A stretch of 64,000 nucleotides of DNA from Paragemmobacter kunshanensis (GTDB taxonomy: Bacteria; Pseudomonadota; Alphaproteobacteria; Rhodobacterales; Rhodobacteraceae), in NCBI RefSeq assembly GCF_011059185.1, contig NZ_JAALFE010000011.1, positions 1 to 64,000 on the forward strand, in the 5' to 3' direction. A program made the translations under genes and the position numbers. The notes below the pieces were generated by a model, which made no database searches, was not told the DNA's origin, and was given only the letters and a program-made list of their open reading frames with translations. Below, piece after piece: positions 8,509 to 16,550 of the stretch (position 1 is the first letter of the stretch; each line of letters starts with the position of its first letter).

Positions 8509-9659
8509 CTTTTTTGTGCGCTGTCGTTGACAGACTTCACCGCCGTCACCACCGAGGTGACAAAGGGCCGGAAACCGGGGCGGATCTGGCAGTCGGAGAA
8601 GCCCGCTTCCTCCAGCATCCGCTGGATTTCCGCGCCCGACCGCGTCCGCCCCGTCTGCATGGCCAGGGTGTAGATGGAGAAATACACATCCGTCGCCGGA
8701 TCGGGCCGCGTGCCGCCCGCCATGGGTTCGGAAATCAGGATGCGCCCGCCGTCGGGCAAGGCTGCCCAGACCGCGCGCAGCAATCCGGCCACCGTGGAAT
8801 CGGCATGGTCATAAAGCACCCGCACCAGCGAGATGGCATCCGCGCCCACAGGCAACGCATCATCCCGGAACGATCCCGGCACGATCCGCACCCGCCCGCC
8901 CATCCCGGCGGCGGTGAACCGCGCCTCCGCCCCCGGCACCACGGCGGGCAGATCGAAGAGCGTCATCTCCAGCCCCGGATGCGCCGCACCCACGGCGGCC
9001 AGAAAGGCCCCCGTCCCGCCGCCCACATCCATCAGATGCCGGATACCCCGGAAATCGACGGCGGCCAGCGTATCGGCCGCCACCAGCCCCTGACTGTCCG
9101 CCATCAGCGCCGAATAGCGCGCGGCAAGCTCCGGGTCCGCAGCCCCCCCCGCGCCAAAGACATAGGGCCAGAACCCCGCCAATTCCGGCTGCGTCTCGCC
9201 CCGGAAAAACGCCACCGGGTCCGCCAGATCGCGGTAGAGGACGGGGTGATGCCGCACCATCGCCTCCAGCCCCGGCACGGCAAGGAACGCCGCCCCCCGC
9301 ACCGTCAGCCGCCACATCCCCCGCCGCTCGGCCATCAGGCCCAGCCCCGCCCCCGCCTTGCACAGGATCGCCATCCGCTCCACCGGCACGCCCGCAGGCC
9401 CCGCCAGCGCGGCCAGCGCCGCAGGCCCCTCGGCCAACCGATGCAGCACCCGCAACTCCACCAGCGCCAGCAGCGCCTGGCTCTGCACGAAGCCCTGCAC
9501 GATGTCGAACAGCGCCGCCCCTTCGGCCCGCGCCATATGCTTCAACCCCGGTACCCGCGCGCAAAAGGCATGGAACCGCGGCGACAGGCCCAACCGGACC
9601 GCCAAGGGCTGCCGCGCCCGGCGACCGGGCGTCACGGACCCCGCCGCCGCGTCGCTCAT
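8502..9659 (-). CDS. crtF: Hydroxyneurosporene O-methyltransferase
   Basis: SAM-dependent methyltransferase that methylates the tertiary 1-hydroxyl of hydroxyneurosporene and demethylspheroidene in the spheroidene pathway. The 385-residue product has an N-terminal dimerisation/winged-helix domain and a C-terminal Rossmann domain with the SAM motif DVGGGTGAFLAAVG (about residues 214-227). Its ATG overlaps the crtE stop as ATGA, and its stop codon sits inside a PpsR operator of bchC. Transcription presumably reads through from crtE-crtF into bchCXYZ-puf. Confidence 0.95.
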   Translation of the reverse strand: MSDAAAGSVTPGRRARQPLAVRLGLSPRFHAFCARVPGLKHMARAEGAALFDIVQGFVQSQALLALVELRVLHRLAEGPAALAALAGPAGVPVERMAILCKAGAGLGLMAERRGMWRLTVRGAAFLAVPGLEAMVRHHPVLYRDLADPVAFFRGETQPELAGFWPYVFGAGGAADPELAARYSALMADSQGLVAADTLAAVDFRGIRHLMDVGGGTGAFLAAVGAAHPGLEMTLFDLPAVVPGAEARFTAAGMGGRVRIVPGSFRDDALPVGADAISLVRVLYDHADSTVAGLLRAVWAALPDGGRILISEPMAGGTRPDPATDVYFSIYTLAMQTGRTRSGAEIQRMLEEAGFSDCQIRPGFRPFVTSVVTAVKSVNDSAQKSV

Positions 9660-10546
9660 CCCCGCACCGGCTGCAGGGCGACGGGCGTCATCCGTTCGGC
9701 ATAGGCCCGCACCATGGCGGCCAGCATCGCCTCGCCGGGGCAGGACGGGATGGAGGCAATCGCCCCGCCCAGAATATCCTTGAGGTAGGACACCGCCCCC
9801 TGCACGCCCAACTCCGCCACGGCAGAGGGGCGCGCATGGGCGGCATCCTGCCCGGCAGGCTTGCCCATCTCGGCCTCGGTCAAAAGCGCATCCTTCAGAT
9901 CATCCGCCACCTGAAACGCCTCGCCGATCCGCGCGCCCAACTCCTCCCACGGCTCGGGCTCCTGCCCCGCCGCGATAGCCCCCATCTGCGTGGCCGCAAT
10001 GAACAGCGCCCCGGTCTTGGCGCGGTGATAGGCGGCGACGTTGACCTCCGCCTCGCTCTCCCAGCCCTGACCCGCGCAAATGCCCCCCGGCATCCCCGTC
10101 CGCTGCGCCAGCACCCGGATCAACTCCACCGCCCTTTGCGGGCTTTCCCCCGCCGCCCGCGCCAGCACCTCGAAGGCCAGCACGATCAGCGAATCCCCCG
10201 CCAGCACCGCGACGGGTTCGCCATAGGCGCGGTGAACGGTGGGCTTGCCCCGCCGGATATCGGCATCGTCGAAACAGGGCAGATCGTCATGGACCAGCGA
10301 CGCGCAATGGATCAGTTCCAGCGCCGCCGCCGCCGCATCCGTCAGATGCGGGCGATCATCGCCACAGGCCCGCGCCACCGAAACAAGGATCGTGGGCCTG
10401 ATCCGCGCGCCCCCCGGAAAGACCGCATGATCCAGCGCCGCCCGCAGCCTGGACGGGGCATCGCCCCCCACAGGCCCCTGCCCCAGCGATAGCGCGGCAG
10501 CCACCGCCGCCTCGATCCGCACGTCCATGCCGCCATTCAGACCCAT
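9656..10546 (-). CDS. crtE: Geranylgeranyl diphosphate synthase
   Basis: Trans-isoprenyl diphosphate synthase making GGPP for phytoene and for the bacteriochlorophyll tail. The 296-residue product shows the first Asp-rich motif as DDLPCFDDADIRRGKPT and the second as FQVADDLKD. The ATG at 10546 has AGGA about 7 bases upstream; a second ATG at 10528 is possible. It is divergent from crtD across 122 bases with two PpsR operators and is the first gene of crtEF-bchCXYZ-pufQBALMX. Confidence 0.95.
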   Translation of the reverse strand: MGLNGGMDVRIEAAVAAALSLGQGPVGGDAPSRLRAALDHAVFPGGARIRPTILVSVARACGDDRPHLTDAAAAALELIHCASLVHDDLPCFDDADIRRGKPTVHRAYGEPVAVLAGDSLIVLAFEVLARAAGESPQRAVELIRVLAQRTGMPGGICAGQGWESEAEVNVAAYHRAKTGALFIAATQMGAIAAGQEPEPWEELGARIGEAFQVADDLKDALLTEAEMGKPAGQDAAHARPSAVAELGVQGAVSYLKDILGGAIASIPSCPGEAMLAAMVRAYAERMTPVALQPVRG

Positions 10547-10597
10547 GACCGTTCCTTTCGCTGTCCTGCCCGGCAGTCTCGCACCGCCATCGCGTGG

Positions 10598-10615
10598 TGT
10601 AAACTAAATCTTACA
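10598..10615. promoter_or_regulatory. PpsR operator 1 in the crtE-crtD promoter region
   Basis: tgtaaactaaatcttaca is an exact TGT-N12-ACA site in the divergent crtE/crtD gap, placed to control both directions. Confidence 0.85.
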
Positions 10616-10621
10616 CATTGT

Positions 10622-10639
10622 TGTAATTCGAGATGGACA
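10622..10639. promoter_or_regulatory. PpsR operator 2 in the crtE-crtD promoter region
   Basis: tgtaattcgagatggaca is an exact TGT-N12-ACA match 6 bases after operator 1 and 29 bases before the crtD ATG. It is less AT-rich than the other sites and may be weaker. Confidence 0.7.
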
Positions 10640-10668
10640 ACTTCAAGGGCTTCCCTACACTCATCGCC

Positions 10669-12288
10669 ATGGAACAGGACCGCGTCATCGTGATCGGGGC
10701 GGGGATGGGCGGCTTGGCAGCCGCCATCCGGCTGGCCGCATCCGGCCTGAAGGTCACGGTGCTGGAGGCCGCCGCCACCCCCGGCGGCAAGGCGCGCGCC
10801 ATCCCCTCGCCCGCAGGGCCGGTGGATACCGGCCCCACCGTCCTGACCATGCGGCATGTCTTCGACGCCCTCTTCGCCCTGAACGGGGAACGACTGGACG
10901 ATCACGCCACGCTTCTGCCGCAGCGCATCCTCGCCCGGCATTGGTGGCCCGGATCACCCGCGCTCGACCTCACCACCGACCGCGCCGAGAATGCCGAAAA
11001 CATCCGCGCGCTCGCCGGCCCGCGCGAGGCGGCGGCCTTCCTGAAATTCGACGCCACGGCCGAGGCCCTTTATCAGGCCTTCGACGCCCCCGTGATGCAG
11101 GCGGCCAGACCCGACCTCCCCGCCATCGCCCGCGCCGCGCTGCGCAAGCCCGCGCTCTGGCCCGCGCTGCTTCCCGGCCTGTCCCTGCACGGTTGGCTGA
11201 AAACCCAGTTCCGCGACCCCCGCCTGATCCAGCTCTTCGCCCGCTATGCAACTTACGTCGGCGGCAGGCCCGCCCGATCCCCCGCCGTCCTGTCGCTCAT
11301 CTGGCGGGCCGAGGCGCGGGGCGTCTGGGCGGTGGAGGGGGGCATGCACCACCTTGCCACGGCCCTTGCCGCCCTTGCCGAACGCATGGGCGTGACCTTC
11401 CGCTACGGCACACCCGCCACCCGGATCCAGCGCCAGAACGGCCATGTCACGGGCGTGCAGATCGCCGATGGCCGCACGCTCCCCTGCACTTCCGTCGTCT
11501 TCAACGGCGATCCCGCCGCCCTCACCGAAGGCCGCATGGGCACCGCCGCCGCAGCCAGCCTGCCCCGCAAAGCCGCGCATCCGCGCAGCCTGTCGGCCCT
11601 CGTCTGGGCCTTCGCCTCCGAGGCGCGGGGCGACAAGGCCCCCCACCTCACCCATCACAACCTCTTTTTCACCGCCAACCCCGAAGCGGAATTCGGCCCC
11701 ATCGGGCAGGGGCGCATGCCCGAGGCCCCCACCCTCTACCTCTGCGCCGAAGACCGCATCCGCGACCCCCGCGCCCGCGCCATGTCGGTTCCCGTCGCTG
11801 ACCCCGCCTCCGGTCCAGCCTCCGACCCCGCCTTCGGCCCCGAACGCTTCGAGATCATCCTGAACGCCCCCGCGGGCCTGCCCGCCCTGCGCCCCGAGGA
11901 TTTCCAGAAATGCCGTCAGATCACCTTCGACCGCCTCGCCCGCATGGGCCTGACCCTGACACCGCCGGGGCCGGAGGCGCTTTCCACCCCCGCCACGCTG
12001 GACCGGCTCTTTCCGGCATCCGGGGGGGCGATCTATGGCAGGTCGCCCGAAGGGATGATGGCCAGCTTCCAGCGCCCCCCGGCCAGGACCGCCCTGCCGG
12101 GCCTCTATCTGGCGGGGGGCGGGGCGCATCCGGGGGCGGGCGTGCCGATGGCAGCCCTCTCCGCGAAGCACGCGGCCGAGGCGATCATGCAGGACCGGAT
12201 TTCCGCGTCGAAGTCGGCCCCGACGGCTATGCCTGGTGGTATCTCGACGGCGTCTCCGACGACGGGCGCCGCGCGGTCTCGGTCATAG
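10669..12288 (+). CDS. crtD: Methoxyneurosporene dehydrogenase (C-3,4 desaturase)
   Basis: FAD-dependent carotenoid 3,4-desaturase of the CrtI family. It has an N-terminal dinucleotide fold VIVIGAGMGGLAAAIRLA and the C-terminal signature GLYLAGGGAHPGAGVPMA that ends this family. The start at 10669 gives MEQDRVIVIGAG; an ATG at 10633 lies inside a PpsR operator and is unlikely. After the normal end of the family (AKHAAEAI, about 12186) the frame runs on for another 33 codons of atypical, Ser/Ala-rich sequence to 12288, fully overlapping the start of crtC. That suggests an indel or an altered junction here. Confidence 0.92.
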   Translation: MEQDRVIVIGAGMGGLAAAIRLAASGLKVTVLEAAATPGGKARAIPSPAGPVDTGPTVLTMRHVFDALFALNGERLDDHATLLPQRILARHWWPGSPALDLTTDRAENAENIRALAGPREAAAFLKFDATAEALYQAFDAPVMQAARPDLPAIARAALRKPALWPALLPGLSLHGWLKTQFRDPRLIQLFARYATYVGGRPARSPAVLSLIWRAEARGVWAVEGGMHHLATALAALAERMGVTFRYGTPATRIQRQNGHVTGVQIADGRTLPCTSVVFNGDPAALTEGRMGTAAAASLPRKAAHPRSLSALVWAFASEARGDKAPHLTHHNLFFTANPEAEFGPIGQGRMPEAPTLYLCAEDRIRDPRARAMSVPVADPASGPASDPAFGPERFEIILNAPAGLPALRPEDFQKCRQITFDRLARMGLTLTPPGPEALSTPATLDRLFPASGGAIYGRSPEGMMASFQRPPARTALPGLYLAGGGAHPGAGVPMAALSAKHAAEAIMQDRISASKSAPTAMPGGISTASPTTGAARSRS

Positions 12289-13106
12289 GCTTCATCGGCT
12301 CGGTCTTCTCGCCCTGGTATGCGTGGAGCGGGCGGCGCAACCCGCAGAACCATGTCTGCCTGAACGTCGCCACCTATGGCCCCGGCGGGCGCTTCACCAT
12401 GACCGACCGTGGCACCGCCGCCCTGCACCAGTCGAAAGACACCCTCACCATCGGCCCCTCCCGCATGCACTGGACCGGCCGCGACCTGGTGATCGACGTG
12501 AACGAGGTCTCCTCGCCCCCCCTCATCTCCCGCGTGCGGGGCCGCATCACGCTGACGCCTTCCGCCGTGACGGGCGTGGAACTGGCCCTCCACCCCCGCC
12601 ACCAATGGCGCCCCTTCGCTCCCATAGCCCGCATCGACGTGAACCTGACCCAAGGCCACCGCTGGCAGGGGCATGGCTATTTCGACGCGAATTTCGGCAC
12701 CACCGCGCTGGAGCGGGATTTCGATTTCTGGACATGGGGCCGCTTTCCCATGCAGGACCGCGCGCTCTGCCTCTACGACGCCACATGGCGCGACGGCACC
12801 CAGCAGGATTTCGCGCTGGAAGTCACCCCCTCGGGCGAGGCGCGCGAGGTGAACGCGCCCCCCCGCACCCCCTTCGCCCGCACCGCATGGCTGGTCCGCC
12901 GCGAAACCCGCGCCGATCCCGGCACGAGGCCGCGTCAGGTCCTGCCCATGCTGGATGCGCCCTTCTATTCCCGCTCCGTGGTGGAAACCCGGCTGATGGG
13001 CGAGGTGACGCAAGGCGTGCATGAGGCGCTCGACCTCACCCGCTTCCGCCAGCCACTCCTGAAACCGATGCTGGCCGTCCGCGTGCCAAGGCGCAGCGGC
13101 TGGTAA
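12189..13106 (+). CDS. crtC: Hydroxyneurosporene synthase (carotenoid 1,2-hydratase)
   Basis: CrtC adds water to the 1,2 double bond of neurosporene or lycopene. The conserved sequence runs from GPDFRVEVGPDGYAWWYLDG through FIGSVFSPWYAWSGRR and NVATYGPGGRFTMTDRG to a basic C-terminus (about 305 residues), and looks intact. The start given is only where family similarity begins. In this frame there is no ATG, GTG, TTG or CTG between an implausible ATG at 11910, deep inside crtD, and the CTG near 12360 and ATG at 12399. The expected ATG (12187) is one base out of frame. The gene may have a frameshift at its start or use an unusual initiation mechanism. A four-hairpin array follows its stop directly. 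Confidence 0.85.
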   Translation, partial: AGPDFRVEVGPDGYAWWYLDGVSDDGRRAVSVIGFIGSVFSPWYAWSGRRNPQNHVCLNVATYGPGGRFTMTDRGTAALHQSKDTLTIGPSRMHWTGRDLVIDVNEVSSPPLISRVRGRITLTPSAVTGVELALHPRHQWRPFAPIARIDVNLTQGHRWQGHGYFDANFGTTALERDFDFWTWGRFPMQDRALCLYDATWRDGTQQDFALEVTPSGEAREVNAPPRTPFARTAWLVRRETRADPGTRPRQVLPMLDAPFYSRSVVETRLMGEVTQGVHEALDLTRFRQPLLKPMLAVRVPRRSGW

Positions 13107-13203
13107 CCGGAAATTGCGTCAATTTCCGGCGCGATTTCTGCACGCAGAAATCGCCTGAAAATCTGACACAGATTTTCGCCGCGCAACGGCAGGGCCGTTG
13201 CGC
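13107..13203. repeat. Array of four perfect hairpins after crtC
   Basis: Four consecutive perfect inverted repeats begin at the base after the crtC stop: ccggaaatt/aatttccgg (13107-13129), gcgatttctgc/gcagaaatcgc (13131-13154), gaaaatctg/cagattttc (13157-13177) and gcgcaacggc/gccgttgcgc (13181-13203), with loops of 5, 2, 3 and 3 bases. There is no T-run. The middle two share the TTTC...GAAA character of the bchY-bchZ palindromes. They lie between the convergent crtC and tspO genes and could end or stabilise both messages. The remaining bases to 13301 show nothing else. Confidence 0.85.
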
Positions 13204-13301
13204 GATACCCCGTTTTGCCGTCCGCTGGGTGCATACGCCCTGCTGCACTGGACGGCTGCACCGAGTGCTGCCATCCCGTTTCCGGCCAAAGCCTTGATTT
13301 C

Positions 13302-13760
13302 TCAGGCCGCCACGTTCCGATGCCACACGGACCGGTTCAACATCCCCGCCACGGTAACCCAGGCCAGATAGGGCGCAAAAAGCGCCCCCGCGATGGCGTC
13401 ATGCTGCCAGAAGGCGACCATCGTCGCCGCCACCGCCAGCCACAGAAGGAAGATGATCACCAGCCCCGCCCCGATCCGCCGCAGCCCGAAAAAGACAGGC
13501 GTCCACAAGGTGTTGAGCGCGATCTGCACCGACCAGAGCGCCAGCGCCTGCCCCGTATCCGGCAGCATCGCCACCCGCGCCGCCGCCGCCGACATGGCCA
13601 GATAAAGAACCGTCCAGGCCACCGGGAACAGCCAGTCCGGCGGCGTCCAGCGCGGCTTGGCAAGGCCCCGATACCACTCCCCCGGCTGGAACATCGCCCC
13701 CGTCGCCGCCGCCGCCCCGCAGGCCGCCAGATAGGTCAGAAACAGCGTGAAATAGTCCAT
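13302..13760 (-). CDS. tspO: TspO/MBR family tryptophan-rich sensory protein
   Basis: Outer-membrane-associated tetrapyrrole-binding protein that, in R. sphaeroides, tunes photosynthesis gene expression in response to oxygen. The 152-residue product has five predicted membrane helices and the family blocks W-Y-RGLAKPRWTPPDWLFPVAWTVLY, LWSVQIALNTLWTPVFF and the late aromatic-rich LLWLAVAATMVAFW. Its place between crtC and crtB is the usual one. It is transcribed toward crtC, with the hairpin array between them. Confidence 0.93.
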   Translation of the reverse strand: MDYFTLFLTYLAACGAAAATGAMFQPGEWYRGLAKPRWTPPDWLFPVAWTVLYLAMSAAAARVAMLPDTGQALALWSVQIALNTLWTPVFFGLRRIGAGLVIIFLLWLAVAATMVAFWQHDAIAGALFAPYLAWVTVAGMLNRSVWHRNVAA

Positions 13761-13840
13761 AGCGCCCTCCGCATCCCTGCGGGGCGCGATCTAGCCCGGC
13801 TTGCGCCTTCGTCCAAGAAAAACCTTGCGCCCCAAGGCGT

Positions 13841-14845
13841 TCAGGCCAGCCCCCGGTCCTGCGCCTCAAGCTGCGCCAGCACCGCAAGCAGCGCATCGCT
13901 GCGCCCCCGCCGCGCCGCGTCCCGCGCAGCGGCCCGCACCAGAAAGGCCACCTCCGGCTCCGGTTCCGCATGCAGCACCGCCGCGCGCGGCCCCACCGCC
14001 GACAGCGCGGCCTTGGCACCCGCGGCCACCAGACAGGCCAGCTTCCGCCCCTGCCCCGTCCGCGCCCGCGCCGTCACGCTGTCGCCCCGCGCGCGGCGCA
14101 CGCAGGTGCCGATCGCGCCATAGATCAGCCCCGCCGCATGGATGCCCGGACGGCAGGACAAAGGCAGCGACGCCACCCCCGCATCCGCCCGCGCATAAAG
14201 CCTGTCCGCCTCATCGAGCAGCCGCAACGTCGCCCGCGCCACACCGGGATAGGCCTTTGGCCGCGCCAGAAACCCATCGGGATCAATGCCTTCCGCCCGC
14301 AGCCATGCCAGCGGCAGATACAGCCGCCCCGCCCGCGCATCCTCGCCCACATCCCGCGCGATGTTGGTCAGTTGCATCGCCAGACCAAGGTCACAGGCCC
14401 GCGCCAGGGCATCCCGGTCGCGCACCCGCATGAGGACGCACATCATCGCCCCCACCGCCGCCGCCACCCGCGCCGAATAATCCATCACCCCCGACAGCGT
14501 CTCATACCGCCGCCCCACCGCATCCCAGGCAAACCCCTCCAGCAGCGCCTCGGGCAGGGCGCGGGGCATCTCGAACCCCTCCACCACCGCGGCAAAGGCC
14601 CGGTCGGCGGGCGCATCGGCGGGCGTTCCGCGATAGACCAGATCCAGCCGGTCGCGCAGACCCAGCACCGCCCCGGCCTTGTCGGCCCCCTCATCCACTG
14701 CGTCATCCGACATCCGGCAAAAGGCATAAAGCGCCAGCGCCGGGTCACGCACGGCAGGCGGCAACAGCCGCGACGCCGCATGGAAGGACAGCGATCCGGT
14801 GCGGATCGCCTCGCGGCAATGGGCCATGTCGCGCGGGTCGATCAT
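13841..14845 (-). CDS. crtB: Phytoene synthase
   Basis: Condenses two GGPP to phytoene, the first step specific to carotenoids. The 334-residue product carries both Asp-rich substrate motifs, RMSDDAVDEGAD (about residues 44-55) and NIARDVGEDARAGRLYLP, separated by the usual distance. The start at 14845 was chosen because it forms an ATGA overlap with crtI; the longer frame upstream has no family match. It is the second gene of crtIB. Confidence 0.96.
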   Translation of the reverse strand: MIDPRDMAHCREAIRTGSLSFHAASRLLPPAVRDPALALYAFCRMSDDAVDEGADKAGAVLGLRDRLDLVYRGTPADAPADRAFAAVVEGFEMPRALPEALLEGFAWDAVGRRYETLSGVMDYSARVAAAVGAMMCVLMRVRDRDALARACDLGLAMQLTNIARDVGEDARAGRLYLPLAWLRAEGIDPDGFLARPKAYPGVARATLRLLDEADRLYARADAGVASLPLSCRPGIHAAGLIYGAIGTCVRRARGDSVTARARTGQGRKLACLVAAGAKAALSAVGPRAAVLHAEPEPEVAFLVRAAARDAARRGRSDALLAVLAQLEAQDRGLA

Positions 14846-16416
14846 TCGGCGGCCATCCTCAATTCCTCGCGCTGCCGCAACAGCTTCGGCGCATCGGGCA
14901 CTAGCATCCCCAGCACCTCTGCCGTCCCGATCACGCCCGGCAGCCCCGCCCCCGGATGCGTGCCCGCCCCGGCAAGAAACAGCCCCGGCAGCTCTTCCGA
15001 GATGTTGTGCGGCCGGAACCACGCCGATTGCAGGATGCGCGGCTCGATGGAGAATCCCGCACCGTACGGCGACAGGTAACGGTCGCGAAAGGTTTCGGGC
15101 GTAAAGGTGATCTCCTCGGTGATGCGGTCACGGAAACCGGGGATCAGCCGCTCGTCCAGCATCCGCGCCATCTTGGCGCGATAGCGCGGTTCCTCCTCGG
15201 CCCAGTCCACGCCGTTGTCGAAACCAAGATGGGGCACAGGCGACAGCGCATAGAAAGTATCATCGCCCTCGGGCGCGCAGGACGGATCGGTCACGCTTGG
15301 CCGATGCACATAAAGGCTCATGTCATCCGCCAGCTTCCCGCGGATGAAGATATCCTTGATATGCTCGCGATAGCGTGGCCCCACGACGATGGAGTGATGC
15401 CCAACGTCGCGCCACATCTCGCGCGTGCCCTTGGTCCCGAAATACCAGACATAAAGCCCCATCGACCAGCGCGCATCCTTCACCTTCCGGTCGGTCCAGC
15501 GCTTCCTCGGCAGGTTGCGCAAGAGCCGCGTATAGGTATGCCCCGCATCCGCATTGCTGACGACCAGGCCTGCACGCATCACCTCGCCGCCCGTCAGCCG
15601 AACCCCCGCCGCACGGCCATTTTCCACAACGATTTCATCCACTTCCGTATTGTGGACAACCTCGCCCCCCTGCGCCGCGATCACCCGCGCCATGGCCTCG
15701 GCAATCGCCTGCACGCCGCCCATCGCGTAATGCACGCCAAAGGCCTTCTCCAGATGGCTGACAAGGATATACATCGACGTCACGTTGAACGGGTCACCCC
15801 CGATGAACAGCGGATGGAAGGACAGGGCAAAGCGCAGCCGTTCATCCTTCACGCGCCGCGCGGCATGGGCATAGACCGACCGATCCGCCCGCATCATCCC
15901 GAATTTCGGCAGCACCTTGATCAGGTCCAAGAGCCTGTGCATCGGCCGCCGCCCAAGATCCTCATACCCGAACCAATAGCGCGCCTCGCTGTCCTTCAGG
16001 AACGTCTCGTAACCCCTTGCATCGGATGGCGAAAGCCGCGCCACCTCGGCCTTCATCGCAGCCTCGTCCTGCCGCGCGGCAAAGGTCGATCCATCGGGAA
16101 ACCGTATCTCGTAGAAGGGCTCCATCGGCACCAGCCGCACATCCCGGTCGAAATCCCGCCCGCAGGCCGCCCAAAGATCGCGCAAGCCTTGCGGAACCGT
16201 CACGATGGTCGGCCCCAGATCGAACCGATGCCCGCCCTGCGTGATCGACGACCCGCGCCCGCCCACCCGGTCCAGCCGGTCGATCACCGTGACCCGCCAC
16301 CCCTTCGCCCCCAGCCGCATAGCCGAGGCAAGGCCGCCAAGCCCCGCGCCGATGACGATGGCATGATCTGCCTCAGGCAGAGAGGATGCGGGGCGAGGAT
16401 GCAGAGTCTGTTCCAT
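14842..16416 (-). CDS. crtI: Phytoene desaturase
   Basis: FAD-dependent desaturase converting phytoene to neurosporene. The 524-residue product has the N-terminal dinucleotide-binding motif AIVIGAGLGGLASAMRLGAKG and the C-terminal block GLFLAGAGTHPGAGLPGV. The start at 16416 (MEQTLHPRPASSLPEAD) was selected as the first ATG after the PpsR operator; the longer frame runs through that operator. It is divergent from crtA and overlaps crtB by four bases. Confidence 0.97.
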   Translation of the reverse strand: MEQTLHPRPASSLPEADHAIVIGAGLGGLASAMRLGAKGWRVTVIDRLDRVGGRGSSITQGGHRFDLGPTIVTVPQGLRDLWAACGRDFDRDVRLVPMEPFYEIRFPDGSTFAARQDEAAMKAEVARLSPSDARGYETFLKDSEARYWFGYEDLGRRPMHRLLDLIKVLPKFGMMRADRSVYAHAARRVKDERLRFALSFHPLFIGGDPFNVTSMYILVSHLEKAFGVHYAMGGVQAIAEAMARVIAAQGGEVVHNTEVDEIVVENGRAAGVRLTGGEVMRAGLVVSNADAGHTYTRLLRNLPRKRWTDRKVKDARWSMGLYVWYFGTKGTREMWRDVGHHSIVVGPRYREHIKDIFIRGKLADDMSLYVHRPSVTDPSCAPEGDDTFYALSPVPHLGFDNGVDWAEEEPRYRAKMARMLDERLIPGFRDRITEEITFTPETFRDRYLSPYGAGFSIEPRILQSAWFRPHNISEELPGLFLAGAGTHPGAGLPGVIGTAEVLGMLVPDAPKLLRQREELRMAAE

Positions 16417-16432
16417 GATCCTGATGATAGAG

Positions 16433-16450
16433 TGTCTAGTTTGATTTACA
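16433..16450. promoter_or_regulatory. PpsR operator 1 between crtI and crtA
   Basis: tgtctagtttgatttaca, an exact TGT-N12-ACA, is 17 bases upstream of the crtI ATG and probably overlaps its promoter. Confidence 0.85.
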
Positions 16451-16508
16451 ATATCACAGAACACACCGTCGCACTCGCCCCTTTTCGCTTCCCCTTGGCG
16501 GCGCAAAA

Positions 16509-16526
16509 TGTCAGACTAAGTTTACA
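16509..16526. promoter_or_regulatory. PpsR operator 2 between crtI and crtA
   Basis: tgtcagactaagtttaca, an exact TGT-N12-ACA, lies 25 bases before the proposed crtA start. It forms a spaced pair (58 bases) with the crtI site, as in the divergent crtA-crtI region of R. capsulatus. Confidence 0.85.
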
Positions 16527-16550
16527 CCATCCCGCACGGAGGGTTGCGCC

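Noticed and set aside
10633-10668. ATG at 10633 as crtD start
   Set aside because: It lies within a PpsR operator, has no ribosome binding site, and adds 12 residues before the family's normal N-terminus.
11910-12188. ATG at 11910 as start of a longer CrtC with a 93-residue extension
   Set aside because: The extra part is out-of-frame crtD sequence (Gly/Arg/Pro-rich) and no CrtC has such an extension; crtD reads normally through the same bases.
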